This document shows, piece after piece, positions 9,708-17,614 of a DNA stretch of 64,000 bases. The stretch is from assembly GCF_017471675.1 (NCBI RefSeq), contig NZ_JAFUSK010000048.1, positions 1 to 64,000 on the forward strand, given 5' to 3'. Within the stretch, counting starts at the first letter, position 1; each line of letters begins with the position of its first letter. The notes under the pieces were generated by a model. The model had not been told where the DNA came from. It did not search any database and was given only the letters and a program-made list of their open reading frames with translations. The position numbers and the translations under genes were made by a program. Source of the stretch: Pseudobutyrivibrio sp. Its GTDB lineage: Bacteria > Bacillota > Clostridia > Lachnospirales > Lachnospiraceae.

Positions 9708-10656
9708 TTATCAGCTTCTTCACAAACATCCCAAGATTCCCCTGTAACAGTTCCTCAATCTGATAACTATTATCAGACAGATTCTTTGCTGACATAGGCA
9801 GGATTACATTTTCAAGCTCAGATTCTACCCCAAGCCTGTCCATGTAGTTCATAAAAACTTCCTGCCCTTTTTTGAAATAATCACCAGGCTTTCCCAGGAC
9901 ATACAATCTATCCAGATTACCCACAATCCTGTTGAACCCGTTAATAGCCCTGCCAAACAAGATTACAATCACATCGTAATTCGCCACAGCTAACAGCGAA
10001 AACATTCTATCCCATGTATTAGCATCTATCTCAGCTATCTCGTTAGGGTTAAGAAATGGTTCGATGTAATCAAATCCCATAAAGCTATGCGCATATTCAT
10101 CTATATCTAAATCAGCAGTATCTATTTCATAAAGAAGATCCATAAGATTTCTTTCACAGTGATTGCCTAGAAGACTAGGCAAAATAGAAATCTCCTCAAG
10201 GTCTAAAAAGAGAACCCTGCCCTGGCTTTTGTATGCCTGGCCAAGTGCCATAGCAAATGGCAACGATAGTTCGTGGGCGACTGGAGAATAGACGCCGATA
10301 AGCTTCGAGTTAGAACCAGATTTTTTCGTGCTACCACTGCATTTCTTTCTCAAAGGTGTGATTTCATCCAGAATGCAGTTTACTGCCTGATATTTATAGA
10401 TGTGATTTTCTTTCTCATCATTTGCAGCTTCACTTAGAATGTATCTTTGCCCCAGATTTTTATTTGACATGAAATCAGATATTTCCTCAAACTCCTCCGT
10501 CATAATGGTAATGTCATAATTACCATCATCTGCAAAAAAGCTTTCTGTTGTGGTAAATATATGTATTCCAACATCCAATTCACTCATCAAATATGAAGCA
10601 AAGCGAAGTATGTAATCCTCGTTTAAATCACATAAAGCAATTTCCAAATCCTTCAA
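9682..10656 (-). CDS. TadZ/CpaE-like ATPase-fold localisation protein
   Basis: A 324-residue protein with an N-terminal receiver-like domain (about 1-110) and a C-terminal ParA/MinD-like fold, the arrangement of TadZ/CpaE, which localise the Tad machine. The usual deviant Walker A is not recognisable: at residues about 119-137 the sequence is GVYSPVAHELSLPFAMALG, with no GKT or GxGKS. ATP binding may be lost or atypical. The start is TTG (10654-10656), 8 nt after GGAGG. It lies between the first prepilin peptidase and tadA. Confidence 0.8.
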   Translation of the reverse strand: MKDLEIALCDLNEDYILRFASYLMSELDVGIHIFTTTESFFADDGNYDITIMTEEFEEISDFMSNKNLGQRYILSEAANDEKENHIYKYQAVNCILDEITPLRKKCSGSTKKSGSNSKLIGVYSPVAHELSLPFAMALGQAYKSQGRVLFLDLEEISILPSLLGNHCERNLMDLLYEIDTADLDIDEYAHSFMGFDYIEPFLNPNEIAEIDANTWDRMFSLLAVANYDVIVILFGRAINGFNRIVGNLDRLYVLGKPGDYFKKGQEVFMNYMDRLGVESELENVILPMSAKNLSDNSYQIEELLQGNLGMFVKKLINVNGQSAN

Positions 10657-10670
10657 TTTTTAATCCTCCA

Positions 10671-11183
10671 TTATCTAATACTTTGGACCTGAAGAAAAAA
10701 GAACGCGGCCGTTATGTAGTATGAATAATGAAGATTTCTTTTCATTAAATGCCCTTCATATATACTGACTGCCACAACAGCAATAGCAGCAATCATCACA
10801 GAGGCAACCATCACATCCACTGTTGATTTAGCTCCGATAATAGTAGCCACAACTGAGAACAGCTTGATGTCACCTGAACCAATCTGCTTACCAAATAGAT
10901 ACAGCATAGATAAGCAAATGTAAGGCCATACAGCCTTTAATATGAAGTATGCAATGCCCATCATCCCATACTGCTGCAGGTTTACAAATATTCCCGCCAG
11001 ATATCCCAGGATGATTAGCTGATTTGGAATTTTGTATTCCTTAGCATCAAATAAGGATGCTACGGTCAAAATGCTCCAGATCAAAAACGTGCTCGTTTCT
11101 TTCACCTCCGTTCCGAGTGACAAGTATAGGACCAGGGGGATAGATTCTCTATAACATTTCGGGCTATATTTTGTTTTGGACAA
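10671..11183 (-). CDS. Prepilin peptidase, A24/TadV type (first gene of pilus operon)
   Basis: An integral membrane aspartyl protease that removes pilin leaders. The catalytic aspartates are in SLFDAKEYKIPN and IGSGDIKLFS, with five or so hydrophobic segments. The N-terminus is uncertain. The longest frame begins at TTG (11183) behind a weak AGGA, but a GGAGG lies about 30 codons inside (near 11106) and the family normally starts only about 15 residues before the first aspartate. A shorter protein is therefore likely. It heads the Tad operon and is a paralogue of the peptidase at 3426-3863. Confidence 0.82.
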   Translation of the reverse strand: MSKTKYSPKCYRESIPLVLYLSLGTEVKETSTFLIWSILTVASLFDAKEYKIPNQLIILGYLAGIFVNLQQYGMMGIAYFILKAVWPYICLSMLYLFGKQIGSGDIKLFSVVATIIGAKSTVDVMVASVMIAAIAVVAVSIYEGHLMKRNLHYSYYITAAFFFLQVQSIR

Positions 11184-11282
11184 TTTTCCTATTTTATTTT
11201 TTGTGAATATCTTCTAGCTGATGTCCTTTTGTCATCAAAGGCTTGTGTGAAAATGGCACAATGTAATTTATCCTTTTGCATT

Positions 11283-11316
11283 AAAAAAAGAGATTCCACT
11301 TAACAGGAATCTCTTT
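11283..11316 (-). terminator. Intrinsic terminator after fliS
   Basis: An 11-bp perfect stem (11287-11297 with 11306-11316, AAAGAGATTCC and its complement) with an 8-nt loop is followed on the minus strand by a run of seven T. It lies 20 bp after the fliS stop and separates flagellar genes from the pilus operon. The remaining 100 bp before the first pilus gene should hold that operon's promoter, but I cannot single out a convincing one. Confidence 0.9.
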
Positions 11317-11336
11317 TCTGTAATCATTTATTAAAT

Positions 11337-11813
11337 TTATGCCCAAAAGCCTCTGCTGCTTTGGTTACCTAATATGCTTTCGTTTAACGACCCCTTTCCA
11401 TAAGTCATACCTGCAACTACTGACTGGGTGTTTTGCATTAATGGAGCTGAAGTATCCTCCTTTGCAAGCTGCTCAAATGCATCACCTAACTCATCCATTA
11501 CCTTCTTTGCTTCTATCAAACCTTCTGAATTTGCCTTGTATATGGACTTTGATACATTTCGCTGTACGTAATCGTAAAGCGCGTACAGATTTCCACTTAC
11601 CTTGTAATTAAAATTCAAATCCTTCTGGAGGTGGCCTACTACTGTAGCGCATTTCTTCAATGCTGCTATAGCCTCATCCACTTGGCCAGCTTCAAAATTA
11701 TCTAGCGCATCGGTTTCATATTCCTCATATATATCATAAAGAATGGATATCAATCCTAGACCGTTGCTAGACGCTATTTTTAAGGTAAAAGCTGAAATCT
11801 TATCTTTGTTCAT
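11337..11813 (-). CDS. fliS: Flagellar export chaperone FliS
   Basis: A 158-residue cytosolic helical-bundle chaperone that binds the C-terminal disordered region of flagellin and prevents early polymerisation. The helical pattern LISILYDIYEEYETDALDNFEAGQ and the downstream NLYALYDYVQRNVSKSIY region fit FliS; the tail is longer and more polar than in the Bacillus protein. It lies about 105 bp downstream of the flagellin gene in the same direction, as expected for its client, with a hairpin-rich repeat between them, and a strong terminator follows. Confidence 0.85.
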   Translation of the reverse strand: MNKDKISAFTLKIASSNGLGLISILYDIYEEYETDALDNFEAGQVDEAIAALKKCATVVGHLQKDLNFNYKVSGNLYALYDYVQRNVSKSIYKANSEGLIEAKKVMDELGDAFEQLAKEDTSAPLMQNTQSVVAGMTYGKGSLNESILGNQSSRGFWA

Positions 11814-11824
11814 TTACTATACTC

Positions 11825-11922
11825 CTTATAAGGCAAATCTTCTCGCGACATGTAAACGAGCAGATGAAAATTTATTTTCATCTCGCAGTTTACTACTTTT
11901 GAAAATCTGCTCGCGAAATTTA
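11825..11922 (-). repeat. CTCGCGA hairpin repeat, copy 1 (flagellin-fliS spacer)
   Basis: The spacer holds the 15-mer ATCTGCTCGCGAAAT (11905-11919), a related TCTTCTCGCGA at 11838-11848, and a hairpin with perfect GATGAAAA/TTTTCATC arms (about 11863-11882) flanked by CGAGC and CTCGC. The same 15-mer recurs at 16921-16935 in another flagellar leader. It begins right at the flagellin stop and forms the leader of fliS. Confidence 0.7.
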
Positions 11923-13530
11923 CTGCAGCAACTGCAATGCCAGCTGTGGTAATTCGTTGGCCTGAGCCAAAGCTGAAGTTCCTGCCTGCTCTAACACGTT
12001 GAGCTTAGTATACTCAACCATTGTTGTTGCCATATCTGCATCCTCTACACGAGAGATTGCTGCTGTCATATTCTCTTCTGTTGTATCAAGAGATTTGGTT
12101 GTATGGTCCAATCTGTTTTCGTATGCACCTAGCTGTGAGCGGACACCAGTTACATAGCTTAAAGCTATATCAAGAGAATTAAGTGCATCCTCTGGTCCAT
12201 TCACTCTAGTTACATTCAAATCATCTATGTACATGAATTCTGTTGTAACTGCTGCAATTCTAACTTCCATATTCTGGTTCTTGTTAGCACCTACGTGAAG
12301 TGTCATGGAACCAATATCTGTTACGTTAAATACAATCTTGCCCTTATCCGCTGTTGCTGTATCTGTTGTCTCATCAAATCCAGCTTCTGCCAGGAAGGAT
12401 AATTCAAATCCACCTACATCACTGATTGTAATGTGATTTCCATCTGCACTAGCTGTAGCCTGCGCACCAAACAATGACTTCGAACCGGCAGTGCCTTTTT
12501 CTACTAATGTAATCTCAGGATCTGTTCCAACCTTCTCGATTACAGGTGTCTTCTCATCCGGGAACATTGCTTCATCAAATCCCAATGCCCTTGCAAAAGC
12601 TACTGTAGAAAACTCTATTTTTAAGTTCGCATGTGCGCCATATTTGTATGACTCAATTGAAAAGCCCTCTCCATCCTTTGGATTAGAAATAACTGCTCCC
12701 GCTTCCTCGCATACATTTCTAAGTAATTCGTATACGCCTTCTCCAGAAGTCCCCTGTGTCAGTTGAACACCATGACCGTTAATTGTTATAGTGCCTGACA
12801 TACCAAGACCTGTGCCGGATTCTGTTGAAAGAGTCGCACCATTTCCTAAATCGGTAACATCCACTTGCCATGTAGTCTGATTAATAAAATCCTTGAAATC
12901 AGTCAAACCTGTTGGTGTTGTTACTGATGTGGTAGTGGTTGTATTTGAGTATGTGTTTACTGAAGAACTATTGTATGATGCCCCGATTAAGGTATTCTTA
13001 CCTGTAGTTCCACGTGTTGCTGCCTTGTTAATAGTAAGCTCATAAATACCAGCAGCTACAGACTTAGATGTCTGCATTCTGGTTGCATGCTCTCCATAGG
13101 TTCTATTATCAAGTGAGCCGTTAAGCAGATTGATATTGTTGAACTCTGTAGTCTCAGCAACTCTATCGATTTCCTCTAGCAGAGAATCGATTTCCTTTTG
13201 AATTGTCTTTCTTTCTGAAAGTGAATTGGTGCCGTTGGCTGCCTGAACAGAAAGCTCTCTCATTCTTTGAATCATATCTGTTACTTCATTGAGAGCACCT
13301 TCTGCTGTCTGAAGTACGGATATACCATCCGAACTGTTTGTTGATGCCTGTGACAATCCATCTATCTGAGATTGCATCTTACCTGCAATTGCAATACCAG
13401 ATGGATCATCTGACGCATGATTAATACTAAATCCAGAACTTAACTTTTCCATTACATCTGCAAGGGAACTTTCAGTACCTAGAAGTTGATTGTTAGTAAT
13501 CACCGCTGACATGTTGTTATTAATTCTCAT
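11920..13530 (-). CDS. fliC: Flagellin
   Basis: A 536-residue flagellin, the filament subunit exported by the flagellar type III apparatus. The conserved N-terminal D0/D1 region (about 1-165: MRINNNMSAV, LSSGFSINHASDDPSG, ERKTIQKEIDSLLEEIDRVAETTEFNNINLL) and C-terminal D1/D0 region (about 445-536: GAYENRLDHTTKSLD, ISRVEDADMATTMVEYTKLNVLEQAG) frame a threonine-rich variable middle exposed on the filament. The ATG follows CAGGAGGCAGCAT. A sigma-28-type promoter lies about 80 bp upstream and fliS is downstream. Larger than the smallest Firmicutes flagellins because of the middle insert. Confidence 0.97.
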   Translation of the reverse strand: MRINNNMSAVITNNQLLGTESSLADVMEKLSSGFSINHASDDPSGIAIAGKMQSQIDGLSQASTNSSDGISVLQTAEGALNEVTDMIQRMRELSVQAANGTNSLSERKTIQKEIDSLLEEIDRVAETTEFNNINLLNGSLDNRTYGEHATRMQTSKSVAAGIYELTINKAATRGTTGKNTLIGASYNSSSVNTYSNTTTTTSVTTPTGLTDFKDFINQTTWQVDVTDLGNGATLSTESGTGLGMSGTITINGHGVQLTQGTSGEGVYELLRNVCEEAGAVISNPKDGEGFSIESYKYGAHANLKIEFSTVAFARALGFDEAMFPDEKTPVIEKVGTDPEITLVEKGTAGSKSLFGAQATASADGNHITISDVGGFELSFLAEAGFDETTDTATADKGKIVFNVTDIGSMTLHVGANKNQNMEVRIAAVTTEFMYIDDLNVTRVNGPEDALNSLDIALSYVTGVRSQLGAYENRLDHTTKSLDTTEENMTAAISRVEDADMATTMVEYTKLNVLEQAGTSALAQANELPQLALQLLQ

Positions 13531-13612
13531 ATGCTGCCTCCTGATAAAAGCTAGTCAAGCATCCGTGCGGTGTATTTTTAGTTGTATAGGTCTTCCATGT
13601 CCTTACAACAAT

Positions 13613-13640
13613 AATATCGGTTCTAGGGCTTCAAACTTAA
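13613..13640 (-). promoter_or_regulatory. Sigma-28 (FliA/SigD) promoter of flagellin
   Basis: On the minus strand TTAAGTTT (13633-13640), an 11-bp spacer, then ACCGATAT (13614-13621). The SigD consensus is TAAAGTTT-N11-GCCGATAA, so spacing is exact and most positions match. It lies about 80 bp upstream of the flagellin start. Confidence 0.85.
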
Positions 13641-13650
13641 CCCGACCTTG

Positions 13651-16551
13651 CTAGAAAATTTCTGCCATAACATCGATGTAACCTCTAGCAATTTTGTACA
13701 GAGCCTGTGTTTGAATGGTGTCTTCTCTGGCCTTAGCCACATCTTCTGCCACAGCAATATTTCCTGCGTCCCAGTTGTAAATATCTGCTGCGCTAAGCCC
13801 CATAGATCTGGTAAATGAAAAGCTAAAGGCGTAGCCTGTGGAATCCTTCATGATGCCTGCAATGCGGTCGGCCTGCTCTTCAAATAGCTGTCGCATCTGG
13901 GCGGTCTCGCATTCTACTGATGCATTTACTTCACCTGCTTCATATCTGAAGGTGGTAGATATTGTGCCTGTAGATTGCAAGTAAAGTGCCATCTTAATAA
14001 GGCCTACTTCGCCGCTGCCACGAACTACTCTAAGGCTCATGGCTCCAGCCTCATCATTTATCATCATAGGAATGTGATAGGTTTCACCTGTGGCTGCCAT
14101 TTGTTGCATTGCCCTGGTCTGCTGCACTACCAGCTTCATTCCGTCCATATCGATAGTACGGACATCCTCGGTTTCTATCATGGTCTTCATTACATTTTCA
14201 GCTAAATCACCTAAAGCCTCCTGTGCTTCAAGCATATCATCGGGATTGTGGCAGGCTTCTGAGAAACGTTCATAAGCCATGTTTATCAAATCCTCTATGC
14301 CCATCTCCTGCTGCCTTGCAGCCCTGCCATACAAATCCCTAATAACCTTGCCATTATCGCTGATGAGTGCTTCCACTGCTGCAATCATGTTTGCAGAATG
14401 TGGCACATTGTATTCATCTAAGATTGCCGCTACACTTTCATCGGCTTTTATTGCGGTCTTTAGCTGCTCAGTAACATACTGGTTGTAGGCGATTTCTGAT
14501 TGCTCATCAAGTGTCTCTTCCATTGCTGTAGCGAATTCATCAGGATTCATTGAAAGGATTGCATCCTCTCCAAATACCTTCATCTTGGCAGGAGTCATTG
14601 CCTCCTTAGCATCGCGGCAACGGTCTGTTAGAAATACTTTTTCAATCTGTTCTGTGATAGAAAGGTCTGTCACCACCATCTCATTAAGCTGGCCGAATTT
14701 GTCACTTACTTCGTATTCGCGACCAGTGTGCTTTGCACTTCTTACAGCTGTCATAAGATTTCTGAGGGTAACTTCTGTACCCTGACTTATCAACGCACCG
14801 ATAGCTGCGCCGTCGGACTTTTCCACTTGATGAAGTAACCTGTACACGCCGATGTAAGCATCACGCTCACTATCAGTTATATCTGCACTTCTCTCAGCCT
14901 TCCACAGGAATTTGGCAAAGCTTTCTTCATCCGATGTGCTTCCCATTTCTGCTTTGATTTCCTCTGCTTTTGCCTTCAGCTGCTCCATGGTCATATCCAG
15001 AGGATTGTCCCCACGCTTTATCATTTCAGCTACAACAGCTGGAGTCATGATTTTGAAGGTTCTGCTTACCATTTCTGTGGTGGCCTTCACTGTTGTTACA
15101 GATTCTGCTGTTATTTCCATTTGATTGTATGCAAGGGCGCGCACAGCCTTCCTACTTGATTCTGTTGCCTCTATATCAAGGTCTGCAAGTATGTCATCTA
15201 CATTCCTAAATGCCTTTGTCATGCTGTCCCCAAGGTCACGGCGCACTTCTGTTCCAACTGCCTCGTAGGTCATTTCCATGCGGCTATATTCTGCTGTTAC
15301 AGATACACTTACCTCATGGACATAAGAGAATGTCTCGGCATTGATGTTAGAAAATCTAGCAAGACCTGCTGCAGGTGATGCCTCTATTTCTGCCATCTCA
15401 TTCATCACTTGAGTGAACAGCTTTACGTTATTATTAGTAGCCTCCTTATTCTCAGCCTTCATTAGTACCTGTAGAAGATTTGTCTCCTGCAGCTTAAGCT
15501 TATCTAGCAGATCAGACAGGTTGGTGGTATCCACATCTATACCATTTTTCATCATTGTAAATGTGGCCTCCACTGTCATGGTAAGCTGTATTTCAGTAAG
15601 CTGACGTTTGGCTGTTATGGTTGGCAAGTCGTTTACGTCCATCGCCATTACTTCTTCAAAGGTCTTCTTGGCTTGATCCATAAGAGAATAGCCAGGGAGC
15701 AGGTATGCATCTGTAGGCTCTTTGCCTTCAGCCATAATATCGCCTATCGCATTTACGATAGCTGCCTCAGCAGGCTTTTCATAATCCTGCAACTGAACCA
15801 TGTATTCAAGATGTTCCTTTGTAATAGGAACATCTTGCTTAACCATGGTCGCCACAGTGGCTTTCAGCGCAGACTGAGTATGTTCACCTTCAACACTGTC
15901 TATAAGTGTATCCAGCTTATTACCTAAATTATCTAGTAAATCTACTATCACCTCATCAGCTTCCATGCCAGTTGCCTTATCGTTAACTGGAGCTGAATAG
16001 GTTGCATTATATATGTTTGTGATTGTAGGCTTTAAATCATTTTTTACAAGATATGCCTGTGTTTCAACTGGTAGCTTATCAGCAAGGCCTCTTGTCATTT
16101 CAACAGCCTGGGCAACCGAACCTGTCATGGCTTCGATTTCATCTGAGGATAGGCCCCCCATTTTGCTGATATCAGCGCCAGCCTTTGCAAGGTTCATCTT
16201 TATCTCATCTACTACAGTTATAAGGGTGTCCTCTGACATATCCATAGGATCATGTCCATCCTCGCGAACCTTTGCTGTGGCCTCTTCATCCCAGGCGTTT
16301 TCGATGTTTTTCACCTTTTCAACTGTAGACATGCCAAGAGCTGATGCCTCATTCACGTCATCCATGAAATCTTCATCAGTCATCTTTCCTTTATTATCAT
16401 AAAAGGCATTATCCACTGATAATGTTCTAAGCTCTATGTTAATGTTTGCTTTGCTATCATCCTTGATACCGCTGGTACTTACGCCAAAACCTTGATTGTC
16501 TGTACCTTCTGTTTTAATGTAATCCGTTACCTTGAGTGCTTCAATTTGCAT
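13651..16551 (-). CDS. Large flagellar-locus protein (DUF6240-like) with FliK-like C-terminus
   Basis: A 966-residue, largely helical, methionine-rich acidic protein without signal peptide or membrane segment. It resembles the DUF6240 proteins I recall beside flagellin genes of Butyrivibrio and Roseburia. The last part (about residues 810-935: an ATGETYHIPMMI segment, then an alternating beta pattern and QMRQLFEEQADRIAG) resembles the C-terminal domain of the hook-length protein FliK, which engages FlhB. The ATG follows TGGAGGAACTAT. A sigma-28-like promoter sits upstream and the flagellin promoter lies at its 3' end, so it belongs to the late flagellar regulon. A role in hook length or secretion switching is inference. 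Confidence 0.65.
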   Translation of the reverse strand: MQIEALKVTDYIKTEGTDNQGFGVSTSGIKDDSKANINIELRTLSVDNAFYDNKGKMTDEDFMDDVNEASALGMSTVEKVKNIENAWDEEATAKVREDGHDPMDMSEDTLITVVDEIKMNLAKAGADISKMGGLSSDEIEAMTGSVAQAVEMTRGLADKLPVETQAYLVKNDLKPTITNIYNATYSAPVNDKATGMEADEVIVDLLDNLGNKLDTLIDSVEGEHTQSALKATVATMVKQDVPITKEHLEYMVQLQDYEKPAEAAIVNAIGDIMAEGKEPTDAYLLPGYSLMDQAKKTFEEVMAMDVNDLPTITAKRQLTEIQLTMTVEATFTMMKNGIDVDTTNLSDLLDKLKLQETNLLQVLMKAENKEATNNNVKLFTQVMNEMAEIEASPAAGLARFSNINAETFSYVHEVSVSVTAEYSRMEMTYEAVGTEVRRDLGDSMTKAFRNVDDILADLDIEATESSRKAVRALAYNQMEITAESVTTVKATTEMVSRTFKIMTPAVVAEMIKRGDNPLDMTMEQLKAKAEEIKAEMGSTSDEESFAKFLWKAERSADITDSERDAYIGVYRLLHQVEKSDGAAIGALISQGTEVTLRNLMTAVRSAKHTGREYEVSDKFGQLNEMVVTDLSITEQIEKVFLTDRCRDAKEAMTPAKMKVFGEDAILSMNPDEFATAMEETLDEQSEIAYNQYVTEQLKTAIKADESVAAILDEYNVPHSANMIAAVEALISDNGKVIRDLYGRAARQQEMGIEDLINMAYERFSEACHNPDDMLEAQEALGDLAENVMKTMIETEDVRTIDMDGMKLVVQQTRAMQQMAATGETYHIPMMINDEAGAMSLRVVRGSGEVGLIKMALYLQSTGTISTTFRYEAGEVNASVECETAQMRQLFEEQADRIAGIMKDSTGYAFSFSFTRSMGLSAADIYNWDAGNIAVAEDVAKAREDTIQTQALYKIARGYIDVMAEIF

Positions 16552-16587
16552 ATAGTTCCTCCAGGGTATTTTTCGTTTACAATATGT

Positions 16588-16614
16588 ATTTCGGATGAGA
16601 TGGGAAAAATGTTA
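16588..16614 (-). promoter_or_regulatory. Sigma-28-like promoter of the DUF6240-like gene
   Basis: Minus strand TAACATTT (16607-16614), an 11-bp spacer and TCCGAAAT (16588-16595): about six of eight matches in each box to the SigD consensus with exact spacing. It lies between an intrinsic terminator and the gene's ribosome site, where a promoter is expected. Confidence 0.6.
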
Positions 16615-16650
16615 ACTAAAAAAGGTCGGGGTTTTACAACCTCGACCTTT
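16615..16650 (-). terminator. Intrinsic terminator after the 58-residue gene
   Basis: A 13-bp stem with one G-T pair (16621-16633 with 16638-16650, AAAGGTCG at its base) and a 4-nt loop, followed on the minus strand by TTTTTT. It ends the transcript of the small gene at 16664-16840. Confidence 0.85.
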
Positions 16651-16663
16651 ATTCTCTATTATG

Positions 16664-16840
16664 TTATGAGCAGTTAACACTGACTGCTACCTGCTTCGCA
16701 GGAGGTATAACTCCCTTGAAATTATCATAAATATTTTTCAAATCTGCTGTGGCAAAACTAGGGAAACAGACACACAATGTGTCAAAATCCATCCCACAAC
16801 TACACATAGCCTCAACGGCTCTAACATCCTGCTCTTTCAT
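16664..16840 (-). CDS. Small cysteine-containing protein of the flagellar locus, function unknown
   Basis: A 58-residue protein without signal peptide. It begins MKEQDVRAVEAMCSCGMDFDTLCVCFP, with four cysteines (C-x-C and C-x-C pairs) and a fifth near the end. I recall similar small proteins in flagellar loci of this family but no function. The start is the ATG with first base 16840, 7 nt after GGGAGG; an ATG five codons upstream is inside the ribosome site. It has its own promoter and a 117-nt leader containing the CTCGCGA hairpin repeat, and a terminator follows. A cysteine-based metal or redox site is possible. Confidence 0.6.
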   Translation of the reverse strand: MKEQDVRAVEAMCSCGMDFDTLCVCFPSFATADLKNIYDNFKGVIPPAKQVAVSVNCS

Positions 16841-16869
16841 ACCGGTACCTCCCATTACATAACTCTAAC

Positions 16870-16935
16870 CTTCTCCGCTGCTCGCGAAATTTTGGTTCGC
16901 TGTGAGATTTCTTGACAGAAATCTGCTCGCGAAAT
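16870..16935 (-). repeat. CTCGCGA hairpin repeat, copy 2 (leader of the 58-residue gene)
   Basis: Two copies of CTGCTCGCGAAAT (16878-16890 and 16923-16935) flank a hairpin with perfect AGATTTCT/AGAAATCT arms and a TGAC loop (about 16906-16925). The 15-mer ATCTGCTCGCGAAAT is identical to that at 11905-11919, but the hairpin arms differ in sequence while both copies pair. It lies in the transcribed leader of the small flagellar gene. Confidence 0.7.
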
Positions 16936-16962
16936 ACAAAATATTGATTTAATATGCTATCT

Positions 16963-16990
16963 AGTATAACAAGATGTTGTGAAAATACAA
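16963..16990 (-). promoter_or_regulatory. Probable sigma-A promoter of the 58-residue gene
   Basis: Minus strand TTGTAT (16985-16990), 16-bp spacer, TATACT (16963-16968), just after the recR stop. Transcription would begin near 16956 and include the hairpin repeat. Confidence 0.5.
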
Positions 16991-17011
16991 TGATTAATTT
17001 GTCAAATATAT

Positions 17012-17611
17012 TTACAATTCTGTTCTACCATCCAGTGCCCTAAGCAGCGTTACCTCGTCGATATATTCCAGGTTTCCACCTACTGGCACGCCGGATGCTA
17101 TGCGGCTTACCTTGATTCCTGTAGGCTTAATCAGCTTGCTGATGTAGGCGGCTGTGGTTTCGCCCTCTAATGATGAATTAGTAGCGATGATTACTTCCTC
17201 AGCATCCACCTGCTGCAACCTTACCATCAGCTCCTTTAGCTTGATGTCACCAGGTCCAATGCCTGCCATAGGTGAGATTGCACCGTGAAGTACATGATAC
17301 ACCCCATCAAATTTGCCTGTCTTTTCATAGGCTGCCAAATCCCTGGTGTCCTCCACAACCATAATGACATTGTGGTTACGCTTAGGATTAGCACATATTG
17401 GGCACAGCTCATCATCTGTGAGGGTAAAGCACTGCTTGCAGTATCTCACATTCTTCCTTGCTGTAACTATCGCATTGGCAAGGTCATTTACCTTGTCCTC
17501 ATCCATACCTAAAATATGGAAAGCCAGCCTCTGGGCTGACTTGTTTCCAATGCTTGGCAAATCGCTTAGCTCCGCTATTAAGTTGCTAATTTCTTTGCTG
17601 TAATATTCCAT
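17012..17611 (-). CDS. recR: Recombination mediator RecR
   Basis: A 199-residue RecR, which works with RecO (and RecF) to load RecA on gapped DNA. Visible: the N-terminal helix-hairpin-helix (LSDLPSIGNKSAQRLAFHIL), a C4 zinc finger with cysteines at 58, 61, 70 and 73, and a Toprim domain with the VVEDTRDLAAYE and ATNSSLEGETTAAYI motifs. Full length and normal. It is 3 bp downstream of ybaB and part of the conserved dnaX-ybaB-recR cluster. Confidence 0.98.
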   Translation of the reverse strand: MEYYSKEISNLIAELSDLPSIGNKSAQRLAFHILGMDEDKVNDLANAIVTARKNVRYCKQCFTLTDDELCPICANPKRNHNVIMVVEDTRDLAAYEKTGKFDGVYHVLHGAISPMAGIGPGDIKLKELMVRLQQVDAEEVIIATNSSLEGETTAAYISKLIKPTGIKVSRIASGVPVGGNLEYIDEVTLLRALDGRTEL

Positions 17612-17614
17612 CTA

